A DNA stretch of 64,000 bases from Tretioscincus oriximinensis (taxonomy: Eukaryota > Chordata > Lepidosauria > Squamata > Gymnophthalmidae): the NCBI GenBank assembly GCA_022410635.1, contig JAJVDF010000249.1, positions 1,100,829 through 1,164,828 on the forward strand. The letters are read 5' to 3'. Under the pieces are notes generated by a model. It did not search any database. It was given only the letters and a program-made list of their open reading frames with translations, and was not told the DNA's origin. A program made the translations under genes and the position numbers. Each line of letters opens with the position of its first letter. Position 1 is the stretch's first letter. This document shows positions 31,264-42,338 of the stretch, piece after piece.

Positions 31264-31560
31264 TGCAGTCTATGTTTGTTTGTTTGTTTGTTTGTTTGTT
31301 TATTTATTTATTTGTACTTGTATCCCGCTCTATACTCAAAAGTCTCAGGGCGGCCTACCATAGGGTGGCGCACATAGCTTTTGTTGCTTTCTCCACAACA
31401 GACACCCTGTAGGTGGGGTTGAGAGAGTTCAAAGAACTGTGACTGGCCCAAGGTCACCCAGTTGGCTTTTGTGGAGGAGTGGGGAATCGAACNGGGAGAC
31501 TACCAGATAAGAGTCCCACACTCTAACCACTACACCANATCAGTGCCATCTGTTCTAGAA
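31264..31560 (-). mobile_element. Second tRNA-headed SINE family
   Basis: At the right end, GAGTCCCACACTCTAACCAC and TACACCA read in reverse as a tRNA-like head, with GGGGAATCGAACNGGGAG as the B box. The centre CTGGCCCAAGGTCACCCAG is common in squamate SINEs. The left end has TTTG/TTTA repeats (31272-31310) and CTATACTCAAAAGTCTCAGG, which is shared with the tail of the LINE at 32362. Confidence 0.8.
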
Positions 31561-31871
31561 CAAGCAATAGTGCATTCATATCTAGGCCAGATCTGAGTGG
31601 ACTACAAGAGACATATGGACAGATATTGTACGTTTGCGTTACTACTCACATCCAAACCACTAAATGTGGACACTGCCTGCTGCAGGTATACCAGAACAAG
31701 CAAATCCAAAGTTGCTAACACAGAACTAGTAAGATAAGTACATAAAGAGTCTTAGGGTACTGGGGAAAAGAGAGGACCTCCCTGCCTTGAAATCCATGTG
31801 CAGCTGGCGTGAGACTGACGAGAACAAAGCTGGAACGACAGCTGCACATGTCCAGCCAGCTGCAATCCTAT
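31561..31871. other. Unannotated interval
   Basis: No recognised feature. Confidence 0.4.
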
Positions 31872-32183
31872 AGAAGAAGAACAACAACAACTTGGTTCTT
31901 ATACCCCGCTTTTCTCACCTTTCAAAGGGACTCAAAGCGGCTTACAAGGATATATTTTGCCCGAAGGCTTCCATTCTATGTTCCCCATGAGGTTATGGTG
32001 GTTCCCATGTATCTACTTGCAGTCAGTTGCAATTTCTTGCAATTCATGCTTTCGAATAGCTGGGTTGGCTGGAGCTACATGCTAGTGGAAGTTGCTCCCC
32101 CCCCCCCCATCCCACACAGGGCTTCGAAACCCCATCTCCCAGGCGAGAAACAAATTCCTAAGCGACTGAGCTATCCGTGCCTG
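31872..32183 (-). mobile_element. tRNA-headed SINE
   Basis: A full-length reverse copy with an AGAAGAAGAACAACAACAAC tail at the left and GGGCTTCGAAACCCC and GACTGAGCTATCCGTG at the head. A C-run expansion occurs at 32097-32108. Confidence 0.88.
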
Positions 32184-32361
32184 CTGGCTGTCATTGTGTT
32201 GTTCATCTCCTCACTGCAGTGCAGCAGAGAACAGGGCTGAAGGTAGCCCCTAATAGAAGATGCAGGGACTTTGCCAGGTAGCCAGAAAAGATCTGCAATA
32301 GGAGATTCCACTTCTATTGCAGCATTTTCCCAGATGCATGTTGAACCCTAGCAAAACATCC

Positions 32362-32393
<32 letters not shown>

Positions 32394-32631
32394 CTTATTT
32401 ATATTTCTATTCCACCCTATACTCAAAGGTCTCAGGTCAGTTTACAATACAAAGTCAACATATTAAATACAAACCAACTTATTAAAACAACAGTATCTAA
32501 GGGTAAGGAAAGGAGGACAGTTTTTTTCATCCAAAGGCCTGGATAAAGAGGTGTGCCTTCAGATTTTCCTAAATGCATACAGAGACGTTGATTGACGCAC
32601 CTCTAAGTGGACACGGTTCCATAACCTAGGT

Positions 32632-33311
32632 CAGTGATTACCAACCTTTTAAGTTCAGTGTGTCAAAATTCATAAAAACAACAACAACCCTAACTTAATT
32701 TTGGTGCCATGTCACATCTATACATAATTTTGTGATATTTGTAGTTCGAGTCTAATAAAAAGAAAGTTATATTTTTGAAACACCGTATGGACACTAAGGG
32801 TATAAATGGGTCCTAGGATGGATGTCTGGATATTGCCTCTGGGATGGAGCCACAGGCATGACTCCTGAAATACCATTTGCAGGGAGTCATGAACAGGTGG
32901 ATATTTTGCTTTCCTCTGTTCAGGCTGCCCAGGTGCATCTGGTGGGCCTCTGTGTGAGACAGAATGCTGGACTAGATGGGCTGTGGCCTGATCCAGTATG
33001 GTTCTTCTTATGTTCTTATGTTCTTATTTATTAAAGAAGCAAGAACAAATAGTTCTTTACATTAGTGGCTTTTTTGTAGCTGGATCTCATTTGCTAAAAC
33101 TTCAATTGAAGGTTAGTATTTCGTACCTATCCAACGCAAGCAAGTGCTACTAACTTCATCTGCCGGTTGGTTTCTTTTATTGTTTTAATGGGCTAAACAT
33201 TTTTTCCATTTTTATTTTTTTTTTAAATTATTTTATCAGGGTGGCAGCATGTCACCCAAAATGTCTTGGTGTGTCAACTTTGACATGCTAGTCATAGATT
33301 AGCCATCACTG
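32632..33311. mobile_element. hAT (Charlie-like) element nested in the LINE
   Basis: The ends CAGTGATTACCAACCTTTTA and TAGATTAGCCATCACTG are inverted repeats of the CAGTGRT...ACC type known from hAT-Charlie elements. The flanks ACCTAGGT and ATCTAGAG match at 5 of 8 positions. The element has no transposase and contains the CR1 copy at 32788-33028. Confidence 0.75.
32788..33028 (+). mobile_element. CR1-A LINE 3' fragment nested in hAT element
   Basis: It runs from TATGGACACTAAGGG to TTCTTATGTTCTTATGTTCTTA. It is the innermost of three nested layers. Confidence 0.87.
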
Positions 33312-33437
33312 ATCTAGAGGCTTCCATGGAGAGAGCCCTATCCCGGGTTCCCAACCGCTTTGCCACTGAGAGAGGCAGTACAATCAAGAGGGCCTCTTCT
33401 GCAGATCTCAAAGCACAGGCAGGTTGGTATGGGAGAA

Positions 33438-33814
33438 TGAAGAGTTGAGGATGTCAAGGACACACATCACACACACATCGTGAAAAGAGAAGAGAAAGTA
33501 AAGCCCTTTATTGTTTACAAAGCTTGCTTATATCATTTCCAAATGCGATCATCTACCAACACAGATAATTAGGCTGAGCTTTTGAGAGCAATTTTAAGGA
33601 GTGACAGGGAGAGGAAACTGATAGTAATAGGTAAAGAATGTCATCCCAATTATCTTAACATATACTACCAAAACATACTAAACTCCAGTTGACATCAAAG
33701 GCCTACTATGATTGCGAAGCCAGAACATCACCTATGCTAAGCTTTCACACGTGACCTTCTCTGCTGGCCTGGGTTTGCCCAACCATCAGCTATGAGGTGG
33801 CCACCATCTCCACA
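33438..33814 (-). mobile_element. Solo LTR, reverse orientation
   Basis: In reverse the unit begins TGTGGAGATGG and ends CAACTCTTCA. GGAGA flanks it at 33432-33436 and 33815-33819 (with one extra A at the left), fitting a 5 bp LTR-type duplication. Its reverse strand has AATAAAGGGC at 33503-33512, and a TATA-like element lies about 20 bp upstream. No internal region follows, so it is likely a solo LTR from recombination. It does not resemble the LTR at 144-484. Confidence 0.6.
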
Positions 33815-33990
33815 GGAGAAGGCATTCTTTCAGATATTTGGGCCCAAATTTTTTAGGGCCTTATAGGTTTGAGTTAATACCTTAAATTGGGCTTGGTAGA
33901 AGACTGGCAACCAGTACAGCTCTTTCAAGACCGGTGGCTGGGCAGTAAAGATGTTGGAACATTGTGCCAAGAATTGAGTAAGAAAATGTT

Positions 33991-36394
33991 GTGTGCACAC
34001 ACCCAATGTCTGTAAAACTGTGTATTTATTTGATTCAGGGTTTGTTGGTTGTCGAGTAAATATTGCTAGCATGGAAGCAAAGATCAAGTGTATGTGAAAT
34101 CTTTGAGGTTTGTGATTTACGTTCTCAGGTTTCAACTCATTTACNTCTAATGTTTATCTCCCAAGAGTTGAAAATCTATCTCCATACGCTCAATTCCAGT
34201 TTCTCAGCCAGGGTGCAAGCAAACATATGCTCATCAAGCTCCCTATTATTGTGTGATACCAACTGCAAAACACACATGAATCCTGTGTGTTCCTCGTGTT
34301 ACTGTCAGGTTTGTGAGCACTTTGAGAGTATTTGCCCTTTCCTTCACCACCTCCTTTGGGTGTTGAATAAACAGATTAGGAAATCCATTGAAGAGGTTAG
34401 AACGTTCTTCATCCCCAAACTTGAAGCATTAACAGGTTTTTGCACCTCCCTCCCCTTTCCACAGGACTAACAAGAGGTCCTGGCATGTCCATTTTATCCA
34501 TTGTCNTATTACAAAAAAACCACAAAGGCAAAATCTGAAATCTGCTCATTCCAGGTTCTTTGAAAATAATTCTCAACACATTTCTCATTAGGCATCTGTT
34601 TATTCCAAAACATACACACACACAGGGGAAAGAATTAGATAACACTTTTCTGGCTTACGAAATGGGTTCGACTTGGTAAATATGGTACTCGATTTTCAAC
34701 TGATTCTGCCATCTGTCAACAAACTTAAGCTTTTAGCAAGTTTTTTTTTTCTCCTAAAGGCGGTTTAGAAGGTTTGTTTCGCCTTTGTGAATTTTGCTGT
34801 TGTTTTTGCTTTTGCAGACAGCCTTTCATACGATATTCNGCAGGGAAAAAGACCCCCACAAAAGGCAAAGAAATCCTTGGAATAATGTACAAAGGAGGCG
34901 AAGGGTGTGACAAAAAAATTACAAGGGAGATCATTTCATATCTTCCATGGCAAACGATTCTATGTGCAATTACACAAATCACATTTTTAATGAGATCAGT
35001 GTGAGATTCTATAGTAATTTTTGTTGTAACCAGCATTTCTCCTAATAGCCCTCTCTCAAAACTTGGAAACTAGCGGCTCAACAAATGAAAAGAAACATTA
35101 CCTTGATTACATCTAGCTAGAGTCACCGCCTGATAAATATTTAGGAGAAGCGCTGTCTGTGAAATGACCCCGACTGAATGGATTGACAGGAGAAAATGAA
35201 GAGTTGATGTGACCTGTGCATCAAAATGGTAAGACAGCAGGCCAATTCACACATGCACACACATCTCTTGATTTCTCATCACTTAATGACTCATTACTGA
35301 ATGCATGAGTGGATTCCATTGGAAACCACAGCTTTCTAAGCCGTTTGCAAGCTCAATCTCCTCTGTAGTTATCAAGTAAGAAGATATTTATTTGTGAACT
35401 AGCCTTACGGCAAAGAAAGACAAAGCTGGGAGACTATATGAATGCAATTAGTTTTCAGTTAGGCAGGCACATTTCAAAGGAACAATGTTGGTGGTATGTT
35501 CAAACTGCACATTTTAAGGTATAAAAGAGATTAGCCCAGTCTGTGGGAGCAAAATATCTGGCAGCGCCCTGAAAATCTCATGCGCTCTGGGTTTATCTTG
35601 CGTGCAAAGCAAGTGTGAAGTTTTTATGATGTCACTTCCTGGGAAGTTATGTCACTCCAGGAGCACCATCTCCTGGAAGCAAATACCAGAAGTGACATCA
35701 AAATGATGTCACATCTGGTAAAATGGCTGCGCCCAGGTGGGGCAAATTTTCTAGCAAATCTCTATGTGATCTCAGATCACAAAGGAAGCGATAGTATCTT
35801 GGCAACTGTATGAGATTCTCATACAGCTCCCAAGACTAGTCTGTGGACACAGAGGAAAAAATAACTAAACACTTTCAATACCTTATCCTGCTTGCTTCTC
35901 TTCTTGCATCATCATCTTTATTGCTTTCCTGTCATAGGTTTTTGTCAACCCATTTTTCCAGGGCTCTGGTTGGACTCTGGCTTTAGCAAGCTTGTATTAA
36001 CTTGGAGTCCAACCCACCCATTTGTCTTGAACTTCTGTAACTACTACCCAAGTGTTGGGAAATTCTATCTGGTGTTGTTCTGACACCTAGTTTAGTCCAG
36101 TTCTTCAAGAGTAAAGATAATTTAGTCCAGTCCTTAAGGACTGAAGATAGATTTNAAAATTGGATCAAAACAGCAAGATTGTGAAAGGGGGTCAGAGAAT
36201 GAAAGAAGTGAGGTCAATTGTTTTTTATAATGAATGTTTGTCCCAAAGATTTTAAATATATTCCTAAGGGCATTCAAAAGCACCTACAGTATTTGAACAC
36301 ACCTATAAATAATACCAATAAGTAATGATATCAAAAGTGACTATACACTAAAANATTTCTTCAGTGACAGACTAGGAGGAACACACAAAGTGTT
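33991..36394. other. 2.4 kb low-repeat interval
   Basis: No transposon is recognised, which is unusual for this window. Small frames (34063-34470, 34725-35036) have no family resemblance. 34840-35340 has many AATTA/ATTTA-type and TGACTCATTA-like sites and could be regulatory. 35560-35740 contains paired GATGTCACTTCC/GGAAGTGACATC-type blocks. Confidence 0.4.
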
Positions 36395-37460
36395 CAGTCA
36401 ATAATGTCTCAAACTTGTCCCATGATTGTCCCAGGAATGCCCCAATATCAAACAAGCTTCAAACAAAATTTAACTGAGCTTCAAAGGTGCTTCAGACAAG
36501 CTTCTGTTTCTCCAAATAAGTTTTGAACTTTCCAAACCAGTTCAAATGCTTGAAATAAGTCTTTAAACAAGGCTTATGCATACTTTAAATAAACCTCATA
36601 CAAAATTCAAACTCTCCAGAAAAAGTTCAAAAAAGCTTTGAATGCATTAAATAAACTTCAAACAAACCTCAGACAAACTTCATGTAAACTTCAAACAGGC
36701 ATCAGACAAGCTTTAAACAAACTTCATCATACCTGATGTCTCAAGAATGTCCCAAGATTGTCTCAGAATTNATATAAGATTGATCCAGGGGTAAGTTTGA
36801 TGGTCCAAGGTTGTCCCAAAATTGCCCCATGACTGACCCAAGATTATCACAAACTTCAGACTATCTTCAAATAAACTTCAATCAAATTCCAAACTTCACA
36901 CACATCTTAAACTGTCAAAACAGGAAACCTCATCAGCCCAACAAATCTTACAGAATTCATTTTTTTTAATCCACTAGTAATCCCCTTACACTCCTCACCC
37001 TGCCCTGGGGTATGAAACAGGGACCTGCCCACTGTTGCTGCTACTGGGACTGTTTTGTGGGGTTTGTCTTGGACCAAATTTCTTTTCATCACCATTTCTG
37101 AACCTATATTATTCAAAGGACAAAGGTTTTATCTGGCCCGATGGATGTCTGGATGCTGCCTCCAGGATGGAGCAACAGGCAGGACTCCTGAAATACCATT
37201 TGCAGGGAGTTGTGAACAGGTGCATCTGGGGGGCCTCTGTGAGAAAGAATTCCGGACTAGATGGGCTCCGGCCCAATCCAGTATGGCTCTTCTTACGTTT
37301 TTATATGAANGAGCTTCAAACAAACTTCAGACAAGCTTGTTTCAAACTCCTTACAAGTTTCAACCAAGATTCAAATGGTTCAATTAAGTTTCAAACAATG
37401 TTCAAACCCTCCAGACAAGTTTCATACAAGATTCAAACAAACGACAAATTTTTCAGACAA
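36395..37460. repeat. Degenerate 11 bp-period satellite with two alternating motifs
   Basis: Motif P resembles TCCCAAGATTG and occupies about 36404-36455 and 36736-36858. Motif Q resembles AAACTTCAAAC and occupies about 36456-36735, 36859-36920 and 37311-37460. Successive units at 36653-36730 keep a strict 11 bp step (AAACTTCAAAC, AAACCTCAGAC, AAACTTCATGT, AAACTTCAAAC, AGGCATCAGAC, AAGCTTTAAAC). The array is interrupted at about 36921-37310 by unrelated DNA carrying a CR1. Confidence 0.85.
37136..37308 (+). mobile_element. CR1-A LINE terminal fragment inside the 11 bp satellite
   Basis: It runs from CCGATGGATGTCTGGATGCTG to CTTCTTACGTTTTTATATG. It has lost about 40 bp in the middle of the 3' UTR. 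Confidence 0.85.
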
Positions 37461-38594
37461 TACAAACAATCCATCTTAATATCCTTAAGATGTTTTTATT
37501 TTATAATATAGGACATGGGGCAGGTAAGAGATTCAGAAACCATTGAGTTGCCTGCAATTTGTGAAAAGTGAAAAACATTTATGCGTCAACCATTCCCAAT
37601 TCTTCATTTTACTAATTCTTATTTGCGTCCAATCAATTAGCCCAAATACAAATGAAGAATTGGAAACCCTGCTGACTTTTTAAAATATAACAAAATATTT
37701 CCTTAGAAATTTGCATAAACATTTCTATACTGGGAGGTAGTTTAATCAAACTCTATCAGCTTGTGTAGTGTACTAAGAATATATAATGAAAACATATGAA
37801 ATATGTGTTTCATAATTACCTGAGACAGCTCATTTTGATGTGCTCCCTGCTTAAATCCCCAAATTCCTATCTTCTTGCATTGTAAACATTTTCTATCCTA
37901 TCTCATCAATCTAAGTTATATAAAATTGTATCGGGCAAGAGTCACAATTAAATTCTTTCTCACAAACACCAAAATAACCCTTTTCAACTTTATCAGTACA
38001 AATCAGGGAACTTTTTTTCAAAGAGGACAACATTAATATTTATGATATACCAGAGAAAAATTGTAATTTAATACAAAATTGTATAGAACCCAAGGAAATA
38101 CTGCTGGGACAATTTAATTGTGCTAATAGGTATTAATAATTTGGAAAATACAGGCTCTATGCAAAAGCCTCTCTGGTGTTTCACAGTAACAGGTGAATGT
38201 GAAAGACATTTGCATATCTTTTAGCCCGTCTTCTATTATTCAGAAGTCCCAAGACCAATGGAACATAATAAATATATGTGGGATTACATACTCACTGATG
38301 CATGAAGTTTGTTGTTTCAGCAAAGTTTATGCGTTCATGCTCCCTGTTCTGTTACTGGCAATTTAATTGATACCATGCAGAANAGAATTTAAATTTGGAT
38401 CACTGACTGAAAACGATCCTCTCTTGGAGCATGGCTTCTATATCCCTCGTTCAACCTTTTCCGTATTCTGATTGAGCTTCATGAATTTTGTGAATTGTGA
38501 AGTTGTTTGTATCCACTTGTTTTTTGTTTCTGCTGCCAAACTATATACTGTATATGATCCAGTTCCTTCAGAGATTTTGCTCAGGGATCCTAAA
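37461..38594. other. Unannotated AT-rich interval
   Basis: No recognised feature. Confidence 0.4.
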
Positions 38595-38607
38595 ACTGTA
38601 AAACTAA

Positions 38608-38808
38608 TTTCAGAGAAATAGCCGTGTTAGTCTAGTAGAAAGTCCAGCAAAGGAGCTAGCAGTACTTTGAGACTAACTTGAGAAAAGTGGGTGGCATAAG
38701 CTTTTGTAGACACGTTGACTTCTTCATACGAAGTAGACGTTTCTACGAAAGCTTATGCCACCCACTTTTCTCAAGTTAGTCTCAAAGTGCTGCTAGCTCC
38801 TTTGCTGG
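38608..38808. mobile_element. Inverted-dimer retroelement with 13 bp target duplication
   Basis: ACTGTAAAACTAA flanks the unit at 38595-38607 and 38809-38821. Inside, one copy runs forward (TTTCAGAGAAATAGCCGTGT...GACTTCTTCATACG) and a second, shorter copy runs in reverse (TACGAAAGCTTATGCCACCC...CTTTGCTGG), so the unit is a hairpin centred near 38730. The monomer is the one inserted at 25558. Head-to-head truncated copies bounded by one duplication point to a single insertion event with inversion. Confidence 0.85.
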
Positions 38809-38821
38809 ACTGTAAAACTAA

Positions 38822-41382
38822 ATTAACTAAATTTTGAACACAAAATCCACACATATACTTTCGCTTGACTGGGTTTCAAAGATACGCCACCCATACTAAC
38901 GAGAGTCAAAATTATTACACAATTCCATGTTGATACCCAGTTTCTCTGCAAGCAGTATTACAGCATCTTAATTGTGTAGATTTATTTATTATTTATTTAA
39001 TTTACTTATATACATTCCAGTTGACCAGAAAACATTATAATTTGAATAAATGAAATATTAATAACATCACAGAAAATTCTCATCTGCAACGTAATAGTTG
39101 CAGGGGAAGGCATTCTGTCCTTTGATTTCTTCCTTAGCTGGTGACTTGGAGTGACAGGTAAGCTGCTGGGAAGGAAAGAAGATGGGAAGGTGATTTAGAT
39201 GTTTCCTAACGTTTTAAAGGTTGGGGGGCATCAATTTTTTAAGCCCAACGATAATTCAAACCAGAAAAGTGGGCATGTCCACTTATCATTAGCTAATTCC
39301 AATAGAAAATATAATACTTTAGCAAGCATATATTTCAGTGAAATTAAAGAAAAGAACAGGTCTTGCCTAGCATGTAATTCCAGAGACACTGCCTCATTAA
39401 AGTAATAGTATTTGCTTGATTATCATTGTTTGGCTGCCAAAGAAGAAAAAATAGTATCAGCTATTTTTATGTTTAAGGTTATTCCGATAAATGGTGTTCT
39501 GATACACAGATTGAACTGAAACAGGTATGTGAGGCATCCCTTGGTAATTTAGAAAGTGCAGGTTATGATACACAGCCAGAACTGTTCCCATAAATCAGCC
39601 ACAGATGAGGTCATTGTATTTCTCAAAGGTCAGCAGAAACTTACCGGTCAAGCTTTGTAGATCTGATAATTCCCTGAAAAGGATNGTCATAATTATCTCA
39701 TCAGGTTTCCCAGATACAAGCTTCAATCACTGGGGTTAAGAGCAGCCCACCACCGAGGTTTTGACAGCTTCAGAGTTCTGGCTTATGTAAGCCATACTAG
39801 GGTACCTATCAAACCTCCATTTTCAAGTGGTTCACAGGACAAAATGAGACTTTTATCAATACTAACATATAAATAGATGGTTCAAATCATGGTTCTTCAA
39901 ACTAAAAAGTAGTAAACAAGCTTAAAACCCACATATGAGGGAAGAAGGACTTAGCAACTATTCCAAGAACCCTTTAACAGGGATTAGTGTTGAGTAAATT
40001 CTTGAAAAGAATGTAGCAACTCAACGGTCAATGTAAAAAAAAAAACTAATTCCACTATGTAGTCTGCTGAATAAACACTCCTGATGCCATGTAAAGAGGA
40101 GGAGGGAATCCGAAGTGGAAAACAGTGAAACTGATTTAGATCTGCTTTGTTGCTTTCCCTTTTCCCTGTCCCATTTTGACCCCATTTTTTAGACTACACA
40201 GGGCAGGAAAGAGAGGAGATGCACGGTGCATTTCCAAGCAAGTCCAGATGACGTCTGGCACGTTTGTAAAAAAGAATACCTGGTTTTACACAGTTTTCAC
40301 TTGTGTAAAACCAAAGATATGATCCTTGGGGCTTGCTTTGCAGCTGCCTGACACCCCCCCCCCCCCCCCCGTTGCTGCTCCAGTACAAAAAAATTAAAAT
40401 GCAGAAACAAGCAATGGGGAGATCCACTTCCTTGCTGCTGTGGATTCATGTCTTTGGAATTGCTTCAGCCTTTGCCAGAAGACTCCCAAGGACCGCACAG
40501 GATTTTGCATACATGTTACAAGAATTTCTCCATACACGACAAACTGTCACTAGAATGCACTTAACGCCAATTGCAATTAAGCTGACCTTGCNATGATTTT
40601 CTGAGCAAATGTGTTGCTCAGAAAATGTGTTGCTATGCACACGTTTCCCATTTGGAGTTAGTGGGAATGGTGTACGACCAGTGCAGAACAACACAACTTT
40701 TAGAATCAGCCTTTCAATAGATCAAGAATTTTGAGATTTTTCTGAAATCTAAACTGATAATAGTTCAGTATCACTTTTCCTCCAGTGAACCTCTCATTCA
40801 CCCTTCATAAATCTTGCAGTTTTAGAAAGGATTCATAGGCAGGATAGTCCAAATACCAATTTGTCACCTTTCCTTCCATGAACATTCTAGGCTTTTAAAG
40901 AAGTGGTGAAGATTATGGCCTAGGTGATGGGGACCAACGGCGGCTGGTGTAGTTTGGGGCTGGGGCAGTCACAGGTTCCTCCAGCCTCATCAAAGTTAGG
41001 AAAGCAGTTGGAAGGAGGCACATTCAGGCACTTACCGGTCTCTCTCTCAGTCTGCAAGTTGGATGTCAATACAAAATGGCATTTCTATGGAGACTGAGAA
41101 AGAGACTGTACCCCCTTCTAGGCAGCCCTCCCATTGGTTCANGGATTGGCAACCCCTTTAGCCAATTTAAAAAGATGCCTGACGCTTTTTGATTTGTTGG
41201 CAGCTCCTCTATGAAAGGAGATTTTATAATTGATTTTAATCTCTGAGTGTTCGCTGAACCCCACGAACACAGTGGACAGCTGCCACTGATGGGGACATGA
41301 CCTGGAATGGAGAGATATTGGGGGGGTGTGTGGATTTTGTATTGCCACATGTGGCAACCCTGCCTCAGAGGAATGTAGATTG
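38822..41382. other. Low-repeat interval
   Basis: A TTTA-rich stretch at 38979-39010 may be an old LINE tail. A C-run lies at 40352-40370 and a small hairpin at 40596-40628 (TTTTCTGAGCAA and TTGCTCAGAAAA). No gene is recognised. Confidence 0.4.
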
Positions 41383-41662
41383 CAGGCATGAATTGCTCAG
41401 TTGCTAAGGCGACAGTCTCTCATCTTGCATGTGATGAGGGGTGAGTGCCTTCTCTTAGTCTGTAGCTCTAGCCAACCCAGCAATTTGAAAGCAAGAATTG
41501 CAAGAAATTGCAACAGACTGTGACTAGATAAATGGGAACCACCACAGGCTGGTGGAGAAGGTAGAATGTCAGCCTTTGGACAAAAAAATACCCTTGTAAG
41601 CCGCTTTCAGTCCCTTCGGGTGAGAAAAGCAGGGTATAAAAGCCCAGTTCTTCTTTTTCTAG
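41383..41662 (+). mobile_element. tRNA-headed SINE with B-box deletion
   Basis: ATTGCTCAGTTGCTAAGG is followed by CATCTTGCATGTGATGAGG, where the GGGTTTCGAAACC block should be. Body and tail are otherwise complete. The internal pol III promoter is lost. Confidence 0.85.
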
Positions 41663-41950
41663 ATGCTACATGGTAGGCTTTCCAGTACTAAGCATTCTCT
41701 GAGGGAAACCATTCTCTTACCCAGTCACCGTGTGGGGATGTGTGGGGAAAGAATAAGTCAAACCAGTAAATGTTAATCAGTTGCAACAATCCTCTTTGCA
41801 CTAGAAGGGAATGATTTGCAAAATAAAATTCCCAAATGGTGTTCTGGTGTCTTCTGAATAATTTCTAGCATATCTCTGGTGTACCTTTGGCCAGTCAAAC
41901 TATTTCTTTTGTGTGTTTTTTTTTCTCCAGGGGCACTGGATTTCAATTTT

Positions 41951-42120
41951 AGAAGGAGAAGGAGAAGAAGAAGGAGGAGAAGAAGGAGAAGAAGAAGGAG
42001 GAGAAGAAGGAGAAGGAGAAGGAGAAGAAAGAGGAGGAGAAGGAGAAGAAAAGAAGAAAAGAAGAAAAGAAGAAAAGAAGGAAGAAGGAGGAGAAGGAGG
42101 AGAAGGAGGAGAAGGAGAAG
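41951..42120 (-). repeat. GAA/GGA-rich microsatellite at SINE tail
   Basis: A 170 bp purine tract of AGG, GAA and AGAAA units sits at the 3' end of the reverse SINE at 42119. The Arg-rich, Glu-rich and Leu-rich open frames on both strands come from it. Confidence 0.95.
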
Positions 42121-42338
42121 TGGGTTCTTATACCCCGCTTTTCTCACCTTTCAAAAGGACTCAAAGCAGCTTACAAGGGTATTTTGCCCGAAGGTTGACA
42201 TTCTATCTTCCCCACCAGGCTGTGGTGGTTCCCATGCATCTACTTGCATTCAGTTGCAATTTCTTGCAATTCATGCGTTCGAACCCGATCTCCCAGAAGA
42301 GAGATGGATTCCTTAGCGACTGAGCTATTCATGCCTTT
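42119..42338 (-). mobile_element. tRNA-headed SINE with internal deletion
   Basis: A reverse copy. The tail side, GGGTTCTTATACCCCGC, adjoins the purine tract. A deletion joins GCAATTCATGCGTTCGAA to CCCGATCTCCCAGAAGAG, removing the middle. The head ends GACTGAGCTATTCATGCC. Confidence 0.87.

Larger units (their letters stand above)
32362..33990 (-). mobile_element. LINE-like 3' region interrupted by hAT element and solo LTR
   Basis: Three pieces belong together in reverse orientation. 32362-32631 has a TTTA tail, CTATACTCAAAGGTCTCAGG and AAAGAGGTGTGCCTTCAG. 33320-33431 has GGCTTCCATGGAGAGAGCCC and a TCTCAAAGCACAGG block. 33820-33990 has AGGGCCTTATAGGTTTGAGT and CTGGCAACCAGTACAGCTC. The same order of blocks is familiar from a very common squamate repeat, but I cannot name the clade. 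No reverse transcriptase coding is visible. Confidence 0.6.

Noticed and set aside
36395..37460. Possible CRISPR-like or repeat-spacer array
   Set aside because: The units are 11 bp, degenerate and contiguous, with no unique spacers, and the DNA is vertebrate.
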